A stretch of DNA of 64,000 nucleotides from Vibrio neptunius (GCA_019339365.1 CP079859.1:2480001-2544000); one strand, 5' to 3'; numbered from the stretch's first letter, positions 1-7,453 are shown. Notes: a model not told the origin generated them from the letters alone. A program made the numbers and translations.

Positions 1-4
1 TGTA

Positions 5-108
5 ATATAACGCAGAGCTAGGCTGCAGAAAACATGTGGCTACACTTTTGCGAAGCAACAATGCCACATGTTTGATTCAGTTTGAGCGTCTTGTGATGCG
101 CTTACCAA
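5..108 (-). repeat. attC-like recombination site (degenerate)
   Basis: Lies just after the stop of the acetyltransferase cassette on the minus strand. It contains a strong inverted pair, AAACATGTGG near 32-41 and CCACATGTTT near 63-72, and a TAACGC core at 8-13. The opposite end reads GCGCATCAC where ACATAAC would be expected, so that side is degenerate. Position and stem support an attC; the exact ends are inferred. Confidence 0.5.
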
Positions 109-111
109 ACA

Positions 112-639
112 TTAAGCTAGTAAGCCATAAATAGCAGAATCTGATACAACACCATTAACTTCCCAACGCTGCCTCAGATAACCTTCTTTTACAAACCCTA
201 GTCGTTCCAATGCTTTGCTTGAAGATATATTATCTGGATCTATCTCAGCTTCAATTCTACGTAAATGTAGAATATTAAATGCGTGATCGACTAGTGCATT
301 ACCGGCCTCAAGTACAATACCTTTACCCCAGAACGTGCGGATTATACCGAAACCTATTTCAGCGCGTTTTGATTCTTTATGATAGTTAAACAACATTATC
401 TTACCTAGAAGTTGTCCCGTCTCCTTTAGGTAAATGCCTAACGTTACGTCCATATTTTTCTTCATTGCTTCTGTGCTACTGGCTATAAATGACTTAGCCT
501 TATAAATAGAACTCCAAGGTTCAGTATTCCAATATTTCATGACCTCATGGTCTGAGAAGATATCAAACAGTTCTTTTGCGTCACCTTCAGTTAAAACCTT
601 TAGTATTAGTCGCTCTGTTTCAATTTTTGTTGTTAACAT
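112..639 (-). CDS. GNAT family N-acetyltransferase (RimJ/RimL-like) cassette
   Basis: The 175-residue protein is a single Acetyltransf_3-type GNAT domain, normal in length for RimJ/RimL-like enzymes, which move an acetyl group from acetyl-CoA to an amine. The start MLTTKIETERLIL matches the beta-1 strand of the family. The acetyl-CoA pyrophosphate loop is seen as FWGKGIVLEAG near residues 103-113, followed by LRRIEAEIDPDN and SSKALERLGF, which are typical of motif B. The substrate (ribosomal protein, antibiotic or small amine) cannot be told. It is on the minus strand like other cassettes and is followed by an attC-like site. The array contains two further unrelated GNAT genes. Confidence 0.85.
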   Translation of the reverse strand: MLTTKIETERLILKVLTEGDAKELFDIFSDHEVMKYWNTEPWSSIYKAKSFIASSTEAMKKNMDVTLGIYLKETGQLLGKIMLFNYHKESKRAEIGFGIIRTFWGKGIVLEAGNALVDHAFNILHLRRIEAEIDPDNISSSKALERLGFVKEGYLRQRWEVNGVVSDSAIYGLLA

Positions 640-704
640 TCAGAGAGAATACTCAAATTTATTTTACTAATCACCTCATAATTTCTATATAAAACAATGA
701 GTAG

Positions 705-883
705 ATGCGCAGTGTTCAAATTCTACAGCAAACTATTGAGAATCAATGCCCTAAAATTCACAAAAAACGACTTAGTTCTTTGATACTTGCAACCAAAACG
801 GTTCTTGATGGCTCTGACCTAACACTCACCAAAATTGGAAGAGCTCTCGACACCAATACCACAGTGAAACATGCCATCATAAA
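705..883 (+). pseudogene. IS4-family transposase, N-terminal remnant
   Basis: The first ~60 codons read MRSVQILQQTIENQCPKIHK, then KRLSSLILATKTVL and LTKIGRALDTNTTVKHAI. This resembles the N-terminal part of IS4-type transposases, which have the same pattern of a leading helix and a TxLGR-like helix before the DDE domain. The homology stops at about 883, where the sequence runs straight into the REP-like motif AAATTCAGGACACACACC. The DDE catalytic domain is absent, so this is a fragment. It is on the plus strand, against the cassette direction. The family call is from remembered sequence pattern and is moderate. Confidence 0.55.
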
Positions 884-908
884 TTCAGGACACACACCAA
901 AAGACCAG
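881..908. repeat. REP-like motif B at transposase breakpoint
   Basis: AAATTCAGGACACACACCAA followed by AAGACC. The same words recur near 4,311, 5,400 and 21,994. Here the motif marks the exact point where the IS4-type transposase reading frame is cut off. Confidence 0.7.
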
Positions 909-931
909 GATTTGGCTGGTTCAACACTCGG

Positions 932-976
932 GATTTAACGCTGGCTGCGCAGCGCTTAATCCTTATTTGTTATGTG
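932..976 (-). repeat. Very short attC-like site (copy 1)
   Basis: On the minus strand the stop codon of the phosphatase gene is inside ACATAAC. This is followed by a perfect palindromic core GCTGCGCAGC and then GCGTTAAAT, which fits the GTTRRRY core. The whole site is only about 45 bp. Near-identical copies lie at 2,044 and 3,013, each preceded on the plus strand by the same CACTCGGGAT words. Confidence 0.55.
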
Positions 977-1440
977 TTTTCTAACGCCTTTAAGACTTTT
1001 AATGCAAAAGTGCCCCACTTTGGAGCTGTAAAAGCGATGTTTCTCTTGGACTTAACTAGAGTAATAGCCTCTAGAGGTGTAATTGATTTAGTACTCATCA
1101 AAAATGCAGCCAACGCTAAGCCCGTACGGTCTTTTCCTGATTTGCAATGTATGACGACGGTACCGAGCAGGTAGTGTTGCTTAATGAAGGCAACTATTTC
1201 AGGAAGAACGTTAACACAAAGCTCGAAGTCGCCTGTTCGAGGAGGAGCATTACTAGAAAGGGGTAGCTTCATGTACACGATATTATGTGATTTGATTAGA
1301 GATTCGTGAACCATTTCACCATCGTTAACCGAGAGGATAGCGACTACACCATTTCGTTTTAACTGCTCAATATCCCACATAGAAGAGTCAGGACCACACC
1401 TACCAGCTAAGTTAGTATCTAAGAAAAATAACTCTTTAAT
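970..1440 (-). CDS. Dual-specificity/tyrosine phosphatase-like protein; probable ATT start
   Basis: The catalytic P-loop HCKSGKDRTG fits HCx5R and identifies a cysteine-dependent protein phosphatase fold (CDKN3/DSP-like). Upstream WDIEQLKRNGVVAILSVNDG matches the family's first strands. The first ATG (1,380) would cut off conserved-looking LAGRCGPDSS, and the reading frame stays open upstream. A Shine-Dalgarno AAGGAG (1,448-1,453) lies 7 nt before an ATT codon at 1,438-1,440, giving a 156-residue protein that starts (M)KELFFLDTNLAGRCGPD. So either a rare ATT start is used or an ATG was mutated. The stop lies inside the short attC, as in a true cassette. Substrate is unknown. Confidence 0.75.
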   Translation of the reverse strand: MKELFFLDTNLAGRCGPDSSMWDIEQLKRNGVVAILSVNDGEMVHESLIKSHNIVYMKLPLSSNAPPRTGDFELCVNVLPEIVAFIKQHYLLGTVVIHCKSGKDRTGLALAAFLMSTKSITPLEAITLVKSKRNIAFTAPKWGTFALKVLKALENT

Positions 1441-1460
1441 TTTGGTGCTCCTTGTTACAA

Positions 1461-1575
1461 ATAACGCCTACTTAAGCGGCCGCCAATGCTCTACAATCAA
1501 GCAGACCTCCGTAATAACCAAACTCAAACCCTAAATGGCACAGGTTGGCAGTCAGGTTTAAGCATTTGTTCTAAG
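1461..1575 (-). repeat. attC site (VCR-like)
   Basis: Plus strand begins ATAACGCCTACTTAAGCGGC and ends GGTTTAAGCATTTGTTCTAA, giving the outer TAACGCC / TTGTT ends expected of an inverted VCR-type attC. It follows the stop of the cysteine-rich cassette gene on the minus strand. Confidence 0.65.
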
Positions 1576-1589
1576 GTCATACAATGTAA

Positions 1590-1877
1590 CTAGTTGTCAA
1601 CATTCATTTCTTTTGCACGGTCATAGCAAGCACCGCATATTAGTGTCACGCCAGCAAACGCTTCAGATTCATCATTCCACTCACCACCAACGCTGTTTAC
1701 CTTGTCTTCACAAGCACTGCACCAGGAATCCGGACGTTCATTACCAATCACCGCTTCTGCCGACCAGAATCCTCTCGGCTTTCCGTCGCGAAGGCTTTCT
1801 ACGACATGCTGACATACATACGTAGCCTGCTGCTTTCCGTGAGTACGACACTCGACATATTGTTCTTCTTCACTCAT
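1590..1877 (-). CDS. Small cysteine-rich (probable zinc-binding) cassette protein
   Basis: This 95-residue protein has four spaced Cys/His clusters: CRTHG, YVCQH, WCSACE and ICGACYDRAK. That pattern is compatible with one or two structural zinc sites. It resembles a widespread but uncharacterised family of about 90-100 residues that shares the spacing between CQH and WCSACE. No enzyme motif is visible and no signal peptide is present, so it is likely cytoplasmic. It starts just after a GGCGTTAT core, as expected for the first codons of a cassette. Function unknown. Confidence 0.75.
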   Translation of the reverse strand: MSEEEQYVECRTHGKQQATYVCQHVVESLRDGKPRGFWSAEAVIGNERPDSWCSACEDKVNSVGGEWNDESEAFAGVTLICGACYDRAKEMNVDN

Positions 1878-1890
1878 ACCTTTGAAACCT

Positions 1891-1996
1891 TATAACGCCA
1901 ACCACCTGACCTAAACCTTTACACCATAAACACTTAAATCGGCATTGAATACAAAACGTCAGGCGTTGGGAATCTGCCTGTAACGCTTGTATGGAT
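1891..1996 (-). repeat. attC site of a lost cassette gene
   Basis: TATAACGCCAACCACC at the left and GGGAATCTGCCTGTAACGC at the right fit the VCR-like layout. No gene remains on its right: 17 bp further the REP-like motif A begins and then a short attC. The coding part of this cassette seems to have been deleted. Confidence 0.6.
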
Positions 1997-2012
1997 AATA
2001 AGCACTCAAATC

Positions 2013-2037
2013 GAATTGGGACAGACACCTTAACACG
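2013..2037. repeat. REP-like motif A at a deletion junction
   Basis: AATTGGGACAGACACCTTAA sits between an attC that lost its gene and a short attC. Other copies are near 3,459, 4,098, 8,664, 9,590 and 21,966. Confidence 0.7.
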
Positions 2038-2043
2038 CACTCG

Positions 2044-2091
2044 GGATTTAACGCTGGCTGCGCAGCGCTTAATCATTATTTGTTATGTGTT
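2044..2091 (-). repeat. Very short attC-like site (copy 2)
   Basis: Same GCTGGCTGCGCAGCGC palindrome as copy 1, bounded by ATTTAACGC and TTGTTATGTG. The stop codon of the adjoining acetyltransferase gene lies within it (AACACATAAC on the minus strand). Confidence 0.55.
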
Positions 2092-2538
2092 AACTTGAAG
2101 CTCCATAATGAACTTGTTCTGCTCTAAACAAACAACATTAAAACCATGAGACTCATATAGCTTAACGTTATGCTTCTCACAGCGTAGATACAAAGCTGGC
2201 ACCTGCAACTCAAGAGCTTTAGATTTTGCAAACTCAATCAACATTGTTGAGATACCTTTTCCTCTATGCTCAACAGGAACATAGACTCCATCAAGCCAAT
2301 AATGAAATTCCTGGTACTCTGGTAATTCACGATATTTAATTTCACCAGCGCCCGCTAATTCACTTCCAACATGCACAACAAAAGCCATTGGTATTTCACT
2401 TTTATTGGCACCTAATGCCACTTTTTGAGTCACACTTTCTAATGTTGCTTCTGGGTCATTATGTGACCACTCTTGTAGATACCAATTGGCAATTTTCGAT
2501 GCTTCATTAGGACAATCCGCTAATAATGAAATTTTCAT
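2083..2538 (-). CDS. GNAT family N-acetyltransferase cassette
   Basis: A 151-residue GNAT enzyme. The acetyl-CoA loop is VEHRGKGISTMLIEFAKSKA (fits R/QxxGxG/A), preceded by the YVP strand and followed by LYLRCEKHNVKLYESHGF, the usual C-terminal motif. I place the start at MKISLLADCPNEAS because GAGGAAAT lies just before it; an upstream in-frame ATG at 2,577 would read through the attI-like junction. It is the first cassette next to attI-like module a and ends in a short attC. The acceptor is unknown; such cassettes are often thought to be aminoglycoside- or toxin-type acetyltransferases, but nothing here decides. Confidence 0.85.
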   Translation of the reverse strand: MKISLLADCPNEASKIANWYLQEWSHNDPEATLESVTQKVALGANKSEIPMAFVVHVGSELAGAGEIKYRELPEYQEFHYWLDGVYVPVEHRGKGISTMLIEFAKSKALELQVPALYLRCEKHNVKLYESHGFNVVCLEQNKFIMELQVNT

Positions 2539-2555
2539 ATTTCCTCGATTACACA

Positions 2556-2870
2556 TAACATTCTTAACAACAGCCAATCTAGTTTTCTGTTTGCCTGATT
2601 TACCATTAACCTATCATAAGTAACTAAAAGTTAAAGTAAACATATCAAACTGTACATTCTTTCATCATATAAAAACGAGCGTGCGTGTTATCACTTATTA
2701 ACGATACGCGTTATCTTAGCAAGAATAGCGCTAATCCTATGAGTAACAATAACTTATTAAATCCTCTCTCTGCTAAACGAGACTGGACTGTCGGAAAAAC
2801 AAGCCACTTTTCATACTCAAACCGAATCTAACCCCAATACGCTGTATAAATGAAAAGAAAAAAGGCAACA
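2556..2870. promoter_or_regulatory. attI/PintI-like module a (integrase gene absent)
   Basis: About 315 bp sharing long stretches with the region directly upstream of the intI fragment at 21,744: CATAACATTCTTAACAACAG at the cassette side, AAAAACGAGCGTGCGTGTTATCA, GCGCTAATCCTATGAGTAAC, and ACAAGCCACTTTTCATACTC at the integrase side. An imperfect inverted pair (AACAGCCAATCTAGTTTTCT / AAAAACGAGCGTGCG) lies in the cassette half. A cassette starts directly at its GTTATG end. No intI reading frame follows on the plus strand. Calling it attI is an inference from module d. Confidence 0.6.
2842..2857 (+). promoter_or_regulatory. Decayed LexA-type box in module a
   Basis: CTGTATAAATGAAAAG occupies the same place as the perfect CTGT-N8-ACAG boxes of modules d and e, but its second half-site is AAAG instead of ACAG. 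Confidence 0.4.
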
Positions 2871-3012
2871 TAAATCAGTAAACTCATTGATAAGGTCGAA
2901 CTCTCTCTTGCGATGGCGGTGTTCGCCTTGAGAAAATCATCGAGGTAACCGTCCTTCTAAAGCAGATCGCACAATTTACTTATATAGACGCTCGGGCTTG
3001 TTCAACACTCGG

Positions 3013-3056
3013 GATTTAACGCTGGCTGCGCAGCGCCGAATCCTTGTTTGTTAGGT
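3013..3056 (-). repeat. Very short attC-like site (copy 3)
   Basis: ATTTAACGCTGGCTGCGCAG followed by CGCCGAATCCTTGTTTGTTA. Same layout as the copies at 932 and 2,044. The neighbouring gene to the right (RNA-binding protein) is on the opposite strand to usual cassettes. Confidence 0.5.
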
Positions 3057-3151
3057 ACAATTTTCAATACTGCGCCAAACCCCAAACTCTTCTTGGTTTA
3101 CTAGACCATACCTGAGACAATCAAGCCGCAAATTATACTAGGCAAAATATT

Positions 3152-3391
3152 ATGAAACTTTTAGTCCGCAATCTAGCGCGAACCACAACAGAACACGAAG
3201 TTCGAGTTCTATTCTCTGCTCACGGTACTGTTACACAATGTGATTTAGTTCTAGATCAGGAGACAGGACAATCTAAGGGATTCGCTTTCCTTGAAATGCC
3301 TGATGAGAACGAAGCTAAGGCTGCTTTAAACAGCTTAAACCTAACAAGCTTAGCCAAGAGCAAGATTCGAGTTAAGTTCGCTCAAAGCTAA
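3152..3391 (+). CDS. Small RRM-type RNA-binding protein
   Basis: The 79-residue protein is essentially one RNA recognition motif. RNP2 is KLLVRNL at residues 2-8 and RNP1 is KGFAFLEM near residues 42-49; both contain the aromatic or hydrophobic residues that stack on single-stranded RNA. Single-RRM proteins of this size occur in Vibrio, Shewanella and cyanobacteria and are often cold-induced RNA chaperones, but no target is known here. It is unusual in the array: it lies on the plus strand with its own downstream terminator, so it is expressed independently of the integron promoter. It is flanked by a short attC and a REP-like motif. Confidence 0.9.
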   Translation: MKLLVRNLARTTTEHEVRVLFSAHGTVTQCDLVLDQETGQSKGFAFLEMPDENEAKAALNSLNLTSLAKSKIRVKFAQS

Positions 3392-3399
3392 AACCAGAC

Positions 3400-3433
3400 A
3401 AAGGGGGCCCACTCAAAAAGGCTCCCTTTTCAA
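3400..3433 (+). terminator. Rho-independent terminator of the RRM gene
   Basis: AAGGGGGCC, a short loop, then GGCTCCCTTTT immediately after the stop. Confidence 0.75.
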
Positions 3434-3458
3434 TTATTCCGCCTTGTATCTAAAATCT

Positions 3459-3479
3459 AATTGGGACAGACACCTTAAG
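3459..3479. repeat. REP-like motif A
   Basis: AATTGGGACAGACACCTTAA directly joined to a truncated double-hairpin repeat. Confidence 0.65.
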
Positions 3480-3487
3480 GCATTTTT

Positions 3488-3526
3488 ATTGCCTATTGAC
3501 AGGCAGAAGGCTCATATGTGTTATGT
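3488..3526 (-). repeat. Truncated double-hairpin repeat
   Basis: Only the outer part survives (TTGCCTATTGACAGGCAGAA, then GGCTCATATGTGTTATG). It is cut on its left by motif A. Confidence 0.6.
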
Positions 3527-3686
3527 GCAATTGTCGTTTGTAATTCTCACATTGGTTACGGGCTTGCTACCATTAGCGATGATATCTACAGAAATCCACT
3601 TACCATTCGACAACCACTCACTTATTCCCACGCTATTACATATCTTAGCTGGCAACATTTTCCGAGAATTTCGAGTCAGGACATCT

Positions 3687-3917
3687 TTATTCGTATCGCT
3701 TAGATTCTACATTTGAGATATTTACTTGCAAAGAAATTACTTTTTCTTCAACCCTTATAGAAGTAACCTTTACTTTTCCATCTTCTCCGAACAATAGCCC
3801 CTGAAACTGCGACTTTAACTCTTCTAACTGCTGATTTTCCTTATAGCGTGGGTAGTATTCTCGACCTACGATGATAAGTGGCAACAAAAATAACAGATAC
3901 ATCTTAGACTTATTCAT
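3687..3917 (-). CDS. Small membrane-anchored hypothetical protein
   Basis: A 76-residue protein with one N-terminal hydrophobic segment (YLLFLLPLIIVG, residues 7-18) and a charged periplasmic-side tail including KENQQLEELKSQF, which could form a short coiled coil. No lipobox and no clear signal peptidase site, so a signal anchor is likelier. A Shine-Dalgarno GAGGG precedes the start. It begins at the GTTATG end of attI-like module b, so it occupies the first-cassette position. Family unknown. Confidence 0.6.
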   Translation of the reverse strand: MNKSKMYLLFLLPLIIVGREYYPRYKENQQLEELKSQFQGLLFGEDGKVKVTSIRVEEKVISLQVNISNVESKRYE

Positions 3918-3929
3918 TTATCCCTCTTG

Positions 3930-4078
3930 CACATAACATTCTTAACAACAGCTAATCTAGTTTTCTCTCTGCCTGATTTTTCATCAGCCCATAATAAGCC
4001 ACTGAAAATTAAAGCAAATGTATCAAACTGTACATTCTGTCATTGTATAAAAACGAGCGTGCGTGTTATCACTTTTAA
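3930..4078. promoter_or_regulatory. attI/PintI-like module b (half, truncated by motif A)
   Basis: Carries the cassette-side half of the module, from CATAACATTCTTAACAACAG to ACGAGCGTGCGTGTTATCAC, then breaks off into AAATCTAATTG and motif A. The integrase-side half with the LexA-type box is missing. Confidence 0.55.
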
Positions 4079-4090
4079 AAATCTAATTGA

Positions 4091-4124
4091 AAAAATCTAA
4101 TTGGACAGACACCTTAACAATCCC
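4091..4124. repeat. REP-like motif A at attI-like module breakpoint
   Basis: AAATCTAATTGGACAGACAC followed by CTTAACAATCC. One G is missing relative to the other copies. Confidence 0.65.
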
Positions 4125-4126
4125 AT

Positions 4127-4309
4127 AAGTGTCTAGTGACCCTATGCAAGTCATAGGCAGCGGCGAGACCGCAATAAGAGATCTTCAATATGTGTTTGTC
4201 GTAAGCCATGCTTAATGACCGAAATGACAAAGCGAAGTAGATAACTTTGTTGTTCGAAGAGCATTGGCTGCTCGCGCAGCCAATAGAATGTTATTACCTA
4301 TCGACAAAC
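4127..4309 (-). repeat. Double-hairpin repeat (longest copy)
   Basis: Contains TTGGCTGCTCGCGCAGCCAA (8-bp perfect stem) preceded by ATAACTTTGTTGTTCGAAGA and followed by TTATTACCTATCGACAA. It is joined on its right to motif B at 4,311. Other copies are near 7,616, 8,695, 9,620, 14,166 and 31,075. In most of them the outer end abuts a cassette stop codon on the minus strand, i.e. the attC position; this copy abuts no gene. Confidence 0.65.
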
Positions 4310-4310
4310 T

Positions 4311-4336
4311 AAATTCAGGACACACACCAAAAGACT
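4311..4336. repeat. REP-like motif B
   Basis: AAATTCAGGACACACACCAA directly abuts the interrupted end of the double-hairpin repeat. The next 200 bp up to 4,539 show nothing recognisable. Confidence 0.65.
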
Positions 4337-4539
4337 CACCTAACTCCAAGCCAAAAATGCCGAATAAAATGTATCACCTTGGTTATGTTTATGTGTGTTT
4401 AATAAAACTGAATACTCTTTCTTAAACTTCTTTGAAAGATATAGAAATAGCATTTACTTCCTCAATATAAACCTCTAGTTTCTTTTCGGATTAGATGACT
4501 AATTTGAAGTTATTCGATATACCTTAGGTGTGCCCCAAT

Positions 4540-5235
4540 TCACTTAGTTAGATCGACGTAATTTACAATAGCTCCATCTTTCACAATAAATAAATATGGA
4601 CTTATGCGAGCGTTTTTGTGCTCAGTCCATGAATTGATATGGTCGACAACAAACTTTTCAAACATTTCATCTGAAGAAGTCATAGAAATCGCTTTCAACA
4701 CTGTTCTAGTAGGGATTGATACAAAAAATTCATCTGCATTAATCTTAGCCTGTAAGTTTGTCATGTGTTTCTTAGAAAGAATAGTTTCACTAGCAAAAGG
4801 TCCCGGTTTTATTGCAACAACTTCACTATGGAAACCTTTTGGAAAGTAGTATTCAATTTCTAATTCTCGCAGATTCTTGAAAGCATGTTTTGTTGCGCTT
4901 TCAATATCAATCTTCGGCTCATCTGAACGGTTCAGAAAAAAGTATTGTTCAGGAGTATCAACCGCATACGCAATAACCAAGTCGGGATTCTCATCGGATC
5001 CGATAAAGTTCTGGTATACTGCTCCTATTTTCATCCCAATCCAGTTACCAGGTTTAATCATGGGATAGTAGTCTTTTTCTGATACACTAGTTAATAATCT
5101 ACCAACTTCTTCTTCCTGATATACCTTTACGTTATCTTTAATTTCTTGTGATACATCAGCGAATTTTGTCTCAGATTCATTAGCCGACACCACATTAGCT
5201 AACCCAAACAAAACCAAAAATAGATACTTTTTCAA
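4540..5235 (-). CDS. Exported DUF1444-like hypothetical protein
   Basis: A 231-residue protein with a clear signal peptide, MKKYLFLVLFGLANVVSA, cleaved before NES. The mature part contains VSIPTRTVLKAIS and ISPYLFIVKDGAIVNY, a layout like DUF1444 (YtpQ-like) proteins, which are normally cytoplasmic; the export signal is therefore unusual. I chose the TTG at 5,233-5,235 as start because AAGGG lies 9 nt upstream and the result is a canonical signal peptide; a TTG six bases further up is also possible. Surroundings are repeat remnants with no attC seen directly downstream. The family call is tentative. Confidence 0.6.
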   Translation of the reverse strand: MKKYLFLVLFGLANVVSANESETKFADVSQEIKDNVKVYQEEEVGRLLTSVSEKDYYPMIKPGNWIGMKIGAVYQNFIGSDENPDLVIAYAVDTPEQYFFLNRSDEPKIDIESATKHAFKNLRELEIEYYFPKGFHSEVVAIKPGPFASETILSKKHMTNLQAKINADEFFVSIPTRTVLKAISMTSSDEMFEKFVVDHINSWTEHKNARISPYLFIVKDGAIVNYVDLTK

Positions 5236-5378
5236 CGTCAATTACCCTTGTTATATTAATACGATTGCCAAAATGTAAAATTAAACTGTTAATAATATCA
5301 CCAAAGCAAATGAACTACAGTAATTTATCGCGTTAACTTGATGACAGGCTCATTTGTGCGAATCATAAACCCAGTAAG

Positions 5379-5428
5379 TTCAGGACACAGTAAATTCAGT
5401 AAATTCAGGACACACACCAAAAGACCAG
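5379..5428. repeat. REP-like motif B, partly tandem
   Basis: AGTTCAGGACACAG, then TAAATTCAG, then AAATTCAGGACACACACCAA. One full and two partial copies in a row. The IS110-type fragment starts right after. Confidence 0.65.
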
Positions 5429-5590
5429 TATTTAAGGCTACATATGAACGATTAGTTGCGGCAGGAAAACCGAAAAAGTGTCAATCGTTGCCTGCATGAG
5501 AAAGATGGTAGTAGTACTAAATTCAATGCTTAGGGACGGTGCTATGTGGGATAACAATAGCGCCAAAAATTAACTAATGACGCCATAGTA
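5429..5590 (+). pseudogene. IS110-family transposase, C-terminal remnant
   Basis: The translated fragment reads [12 protein letters not shown], then MVVVLNSMLRDGAMWDNNS and a stop. This matches the last ~45 residues of the IS110-family transposase found complete near 16,482-17,439 ([21 protein letters not shown]). The 5' part is cut off at motif B, and at least one frame change is present in the middle. The end TAACTAATGACGCCATAG and then CTTGTTAGC resembles the end of the longer copy. IS1111-attC elements of this family are known to insert in attC sites. Confidence 0.7.
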
Positions 5591-5936
5591 TCTTGTTAGC
5601 CCTTCAGCCAAAACTGCCACCACTTTTTGTTTTCACGATCATCCGATTTTTTTCCACTATTCCTTCGGGGCGTGGAAAAGGGTTCGAGGCAACTATTAAT
5701 GACAGAGTTATTAGATTAAATAGTTTATCTGATAGTTCTTCATATTCTTTATGGATTGCTGAATCACTTTATATCATTGATTCTGCTGACAACGATCATG
5801 ATTTGTATCTATCTCTAAAACTTGCCGTAAGTATCCCCAAATTTACCCGAGGTTAGTCCGCGAAAACAACCGGAGAATCATTCACTCTCATTAGATAAAC
5901 GAAAAACACTATCTATAGAATAGCAAGGGGCATAAC

Positions 5937-7388
5937 ATGGCGGGAGAAAAAATAGCAACAGCAGAAGCTGAGTTATTTGAAAAGCTTGAGTGGCAAGGTT
6001 TAAATATCAACATTCAGAAAAATTATCACCAGCGAGCCATTATAACGGCTCTAAATCAAAATATTCCCGAGATATTCGAGGCATTTACGACGCACAACAT
6101 CCTCAAATTACGTGCTGACTTCTCAAAACACATAAGTGAATGTGTTGTCGACTGTGTTGACGGCTCCCTCGCACAAATTCAACTTACCGATGCGACCAAG
6201 ACGGCAAAATTCGGTTGGTTTGTTGCTGAAACCTTACTAAAAGTTGCATTGAATATGGCAACACAAGCCGCTGGTGGCATTATCATAGATGGTTTGCATG
6301 ATGCGTTGGATACCCATGGGGCCTCACCCTTTGAAAGCAACAAACAAAATGTCAAAGTAAAAACATCAGATGGCCAAACAATCAATGTTATCGCACGAAG
6401 AGAGGCTGGTTACGGTCAGGCACTAAAAGAAATCAATCCCGAAATTTTTGGAAGGCAGTTAGCCAGCGATTTTACTGAGTTGGCGTTGAGTAAAGGGTAT
6501 GATGTCGTCGAGCAAGGCGTAACAGAGAAAATTGTTGGATGGGTCCAAGTTTCAAGGAATGGATGCAGAGTCACGGCTGGAAATTACGCCACTCTACTCG
6601 AAAGAGTATTGATGCCACTAGAAATTTTAAATCTCAGGTTAGACCTAGTTCAACGGCTCCTGAATGCCGTTGTCGCGGATGAGATCGAGGAGTACTTTAA
6701 GAACAATAGTACATCTCTGAATTCTCTTCCCTCGCAGGAAAGAGTTCAACAAGTCGTTGAGAGGTGTCGAGCGCGTATCCACCTATTGGGCATCCATGGT
6801 TACCTTACCCACCTAGCTAACCTCTCAGGCACTTACATTCCAAAACTATCAAAGGCATGGTTTCTAAAATCTGTTATCGCAGAAACCTTAACGCAAAATC
6901 GAACCAGCGTACTTAACAACAATCAGAACCTATCAACAGATCTCTGGAAGTTTTTGGTTACAAAAAAGCTCGTTGCGGTTCGTAAAAACATTCCGGATAG
7001 AGCTGTCGATAGCGTCTTTTCCGATTTCAATCACACCAGAACGTTTAACGAAGAAATGAGTAGTACTTATGAAAGTGCTAAGAAAAAAGACAAAACAAAA
7101 ATATACTACGAACAAGCCATTGCCACTTCTAGGCTCAGCGTAACCAACAGAGAGAAATTTGGAGAGTGCAGTACGTTAGCTACATTTCTTGCCTGTGAAT
7201 ACTTTCTTGACCACAAAGCCAGTGAGCAAAAGAAAATTATACGAGACACACAAAATGATTCGTCCTATCGAAATTACTGCTTATTTCTACCCGAATATGA
7301 AAAAGTGCAAAATGAAGTCTCTCGGTTAACTAAAAATTACGATCTTAATTTAAGCGTCGTTATATCAAGAGACTTACTCCCCAAATAG
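5937..7388 (+). CDS. Large orphan protein of unknown function
   Basis: A 483-residue soluble protein, the longest single-gene cargo in the cassette region and on the plus strand, against the cassettes. A strong AGGGG lies 6 nt before the ATG, and a terminator follows. No signal peptide. Residues ~95-125 (FGWFVAETLLKVALNMATQA and GGIIIDGLHDALD) form a hydrophobic or amphipathic stretch. The C-terminal third has EKFGECSTLATFLACEYFLDHK, which has an isolated Cys in a helix-start context, but I cannot assign a catalytic set. No family is recognised. It is flanked by IS110 debris on the left and a double-hairpin repeat on the right. A defence, toxin or effector role would be pure speculation. Confidence 0.7.
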   Translation: MAGEKIATAEAELFEKLEWQGLNINIQKNYHQRAIITALNQNIPEIFEAFTTHNILKLRADFSKHISECVVDCVDGSLAQIQLTDATKTAKFGWFVAETLLKVALNMATQAAGGIIIDGLHDALDTHGASPFESNKQNVKVKTSDGQTINVIARREAGYGQALKEINPEIFGRQLASDFTELALSKGYDVVEQGVTEKIVGWVQVSRNGCRVTAGNYATLLERVLMPLEILNLRLDLVQRLLNAVVADEIEEYFKNNSTSLNSLPSQERVQQVVERCRARIHLLGIHGYLTHLANLSGTYIPKLSKAWFLKSVIAETLTQNRTSVLNNNQNLSTDLWKFLVTKKLVAVRKNIPDRAVDSVFSDFNHTRTFNEEMSSTYESAKKKDKTKIYYEQAIATSRLSVTNREKFGECSTLATFLACEYFLDHKASEQKKIIRDTQNDSSYRNYCLFLPEYEKVQNEVSRLTKNYDLNLSVVISRDLLPK

Positions 7389-7424
7389 AACCAACAGATT
7401 AGCAGCATTTTTGCCGATTACAGA

Positions 7425-7453
7425 GCACCTTGCGAAATCAAGGTGCCATTATA
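7425..7453 (+). terminator. Stem-loop after the 483-residue gene
   Basis: GCACCTTG, CGAAAT loop, CAAGGTGC. The T-run after it is weak (CATTATAT), so termination is plausible rather than certain. Confidence 0.5.

Noticed and set aside
5593..5856. An 87-codon plus-strand frame before the large orphan gene
   Set aside because: It starts at TTG inside the IS110/attC debris without a ribosome-binding site; no support beyond being open.
5937..7388. Calling the large orphan protein a cysteine protease from its GECSTLATFLACEYF segment
   Set aside because: One Cys followed by a helix is not enough; no matching His or Asp/Asn motif could be placed.
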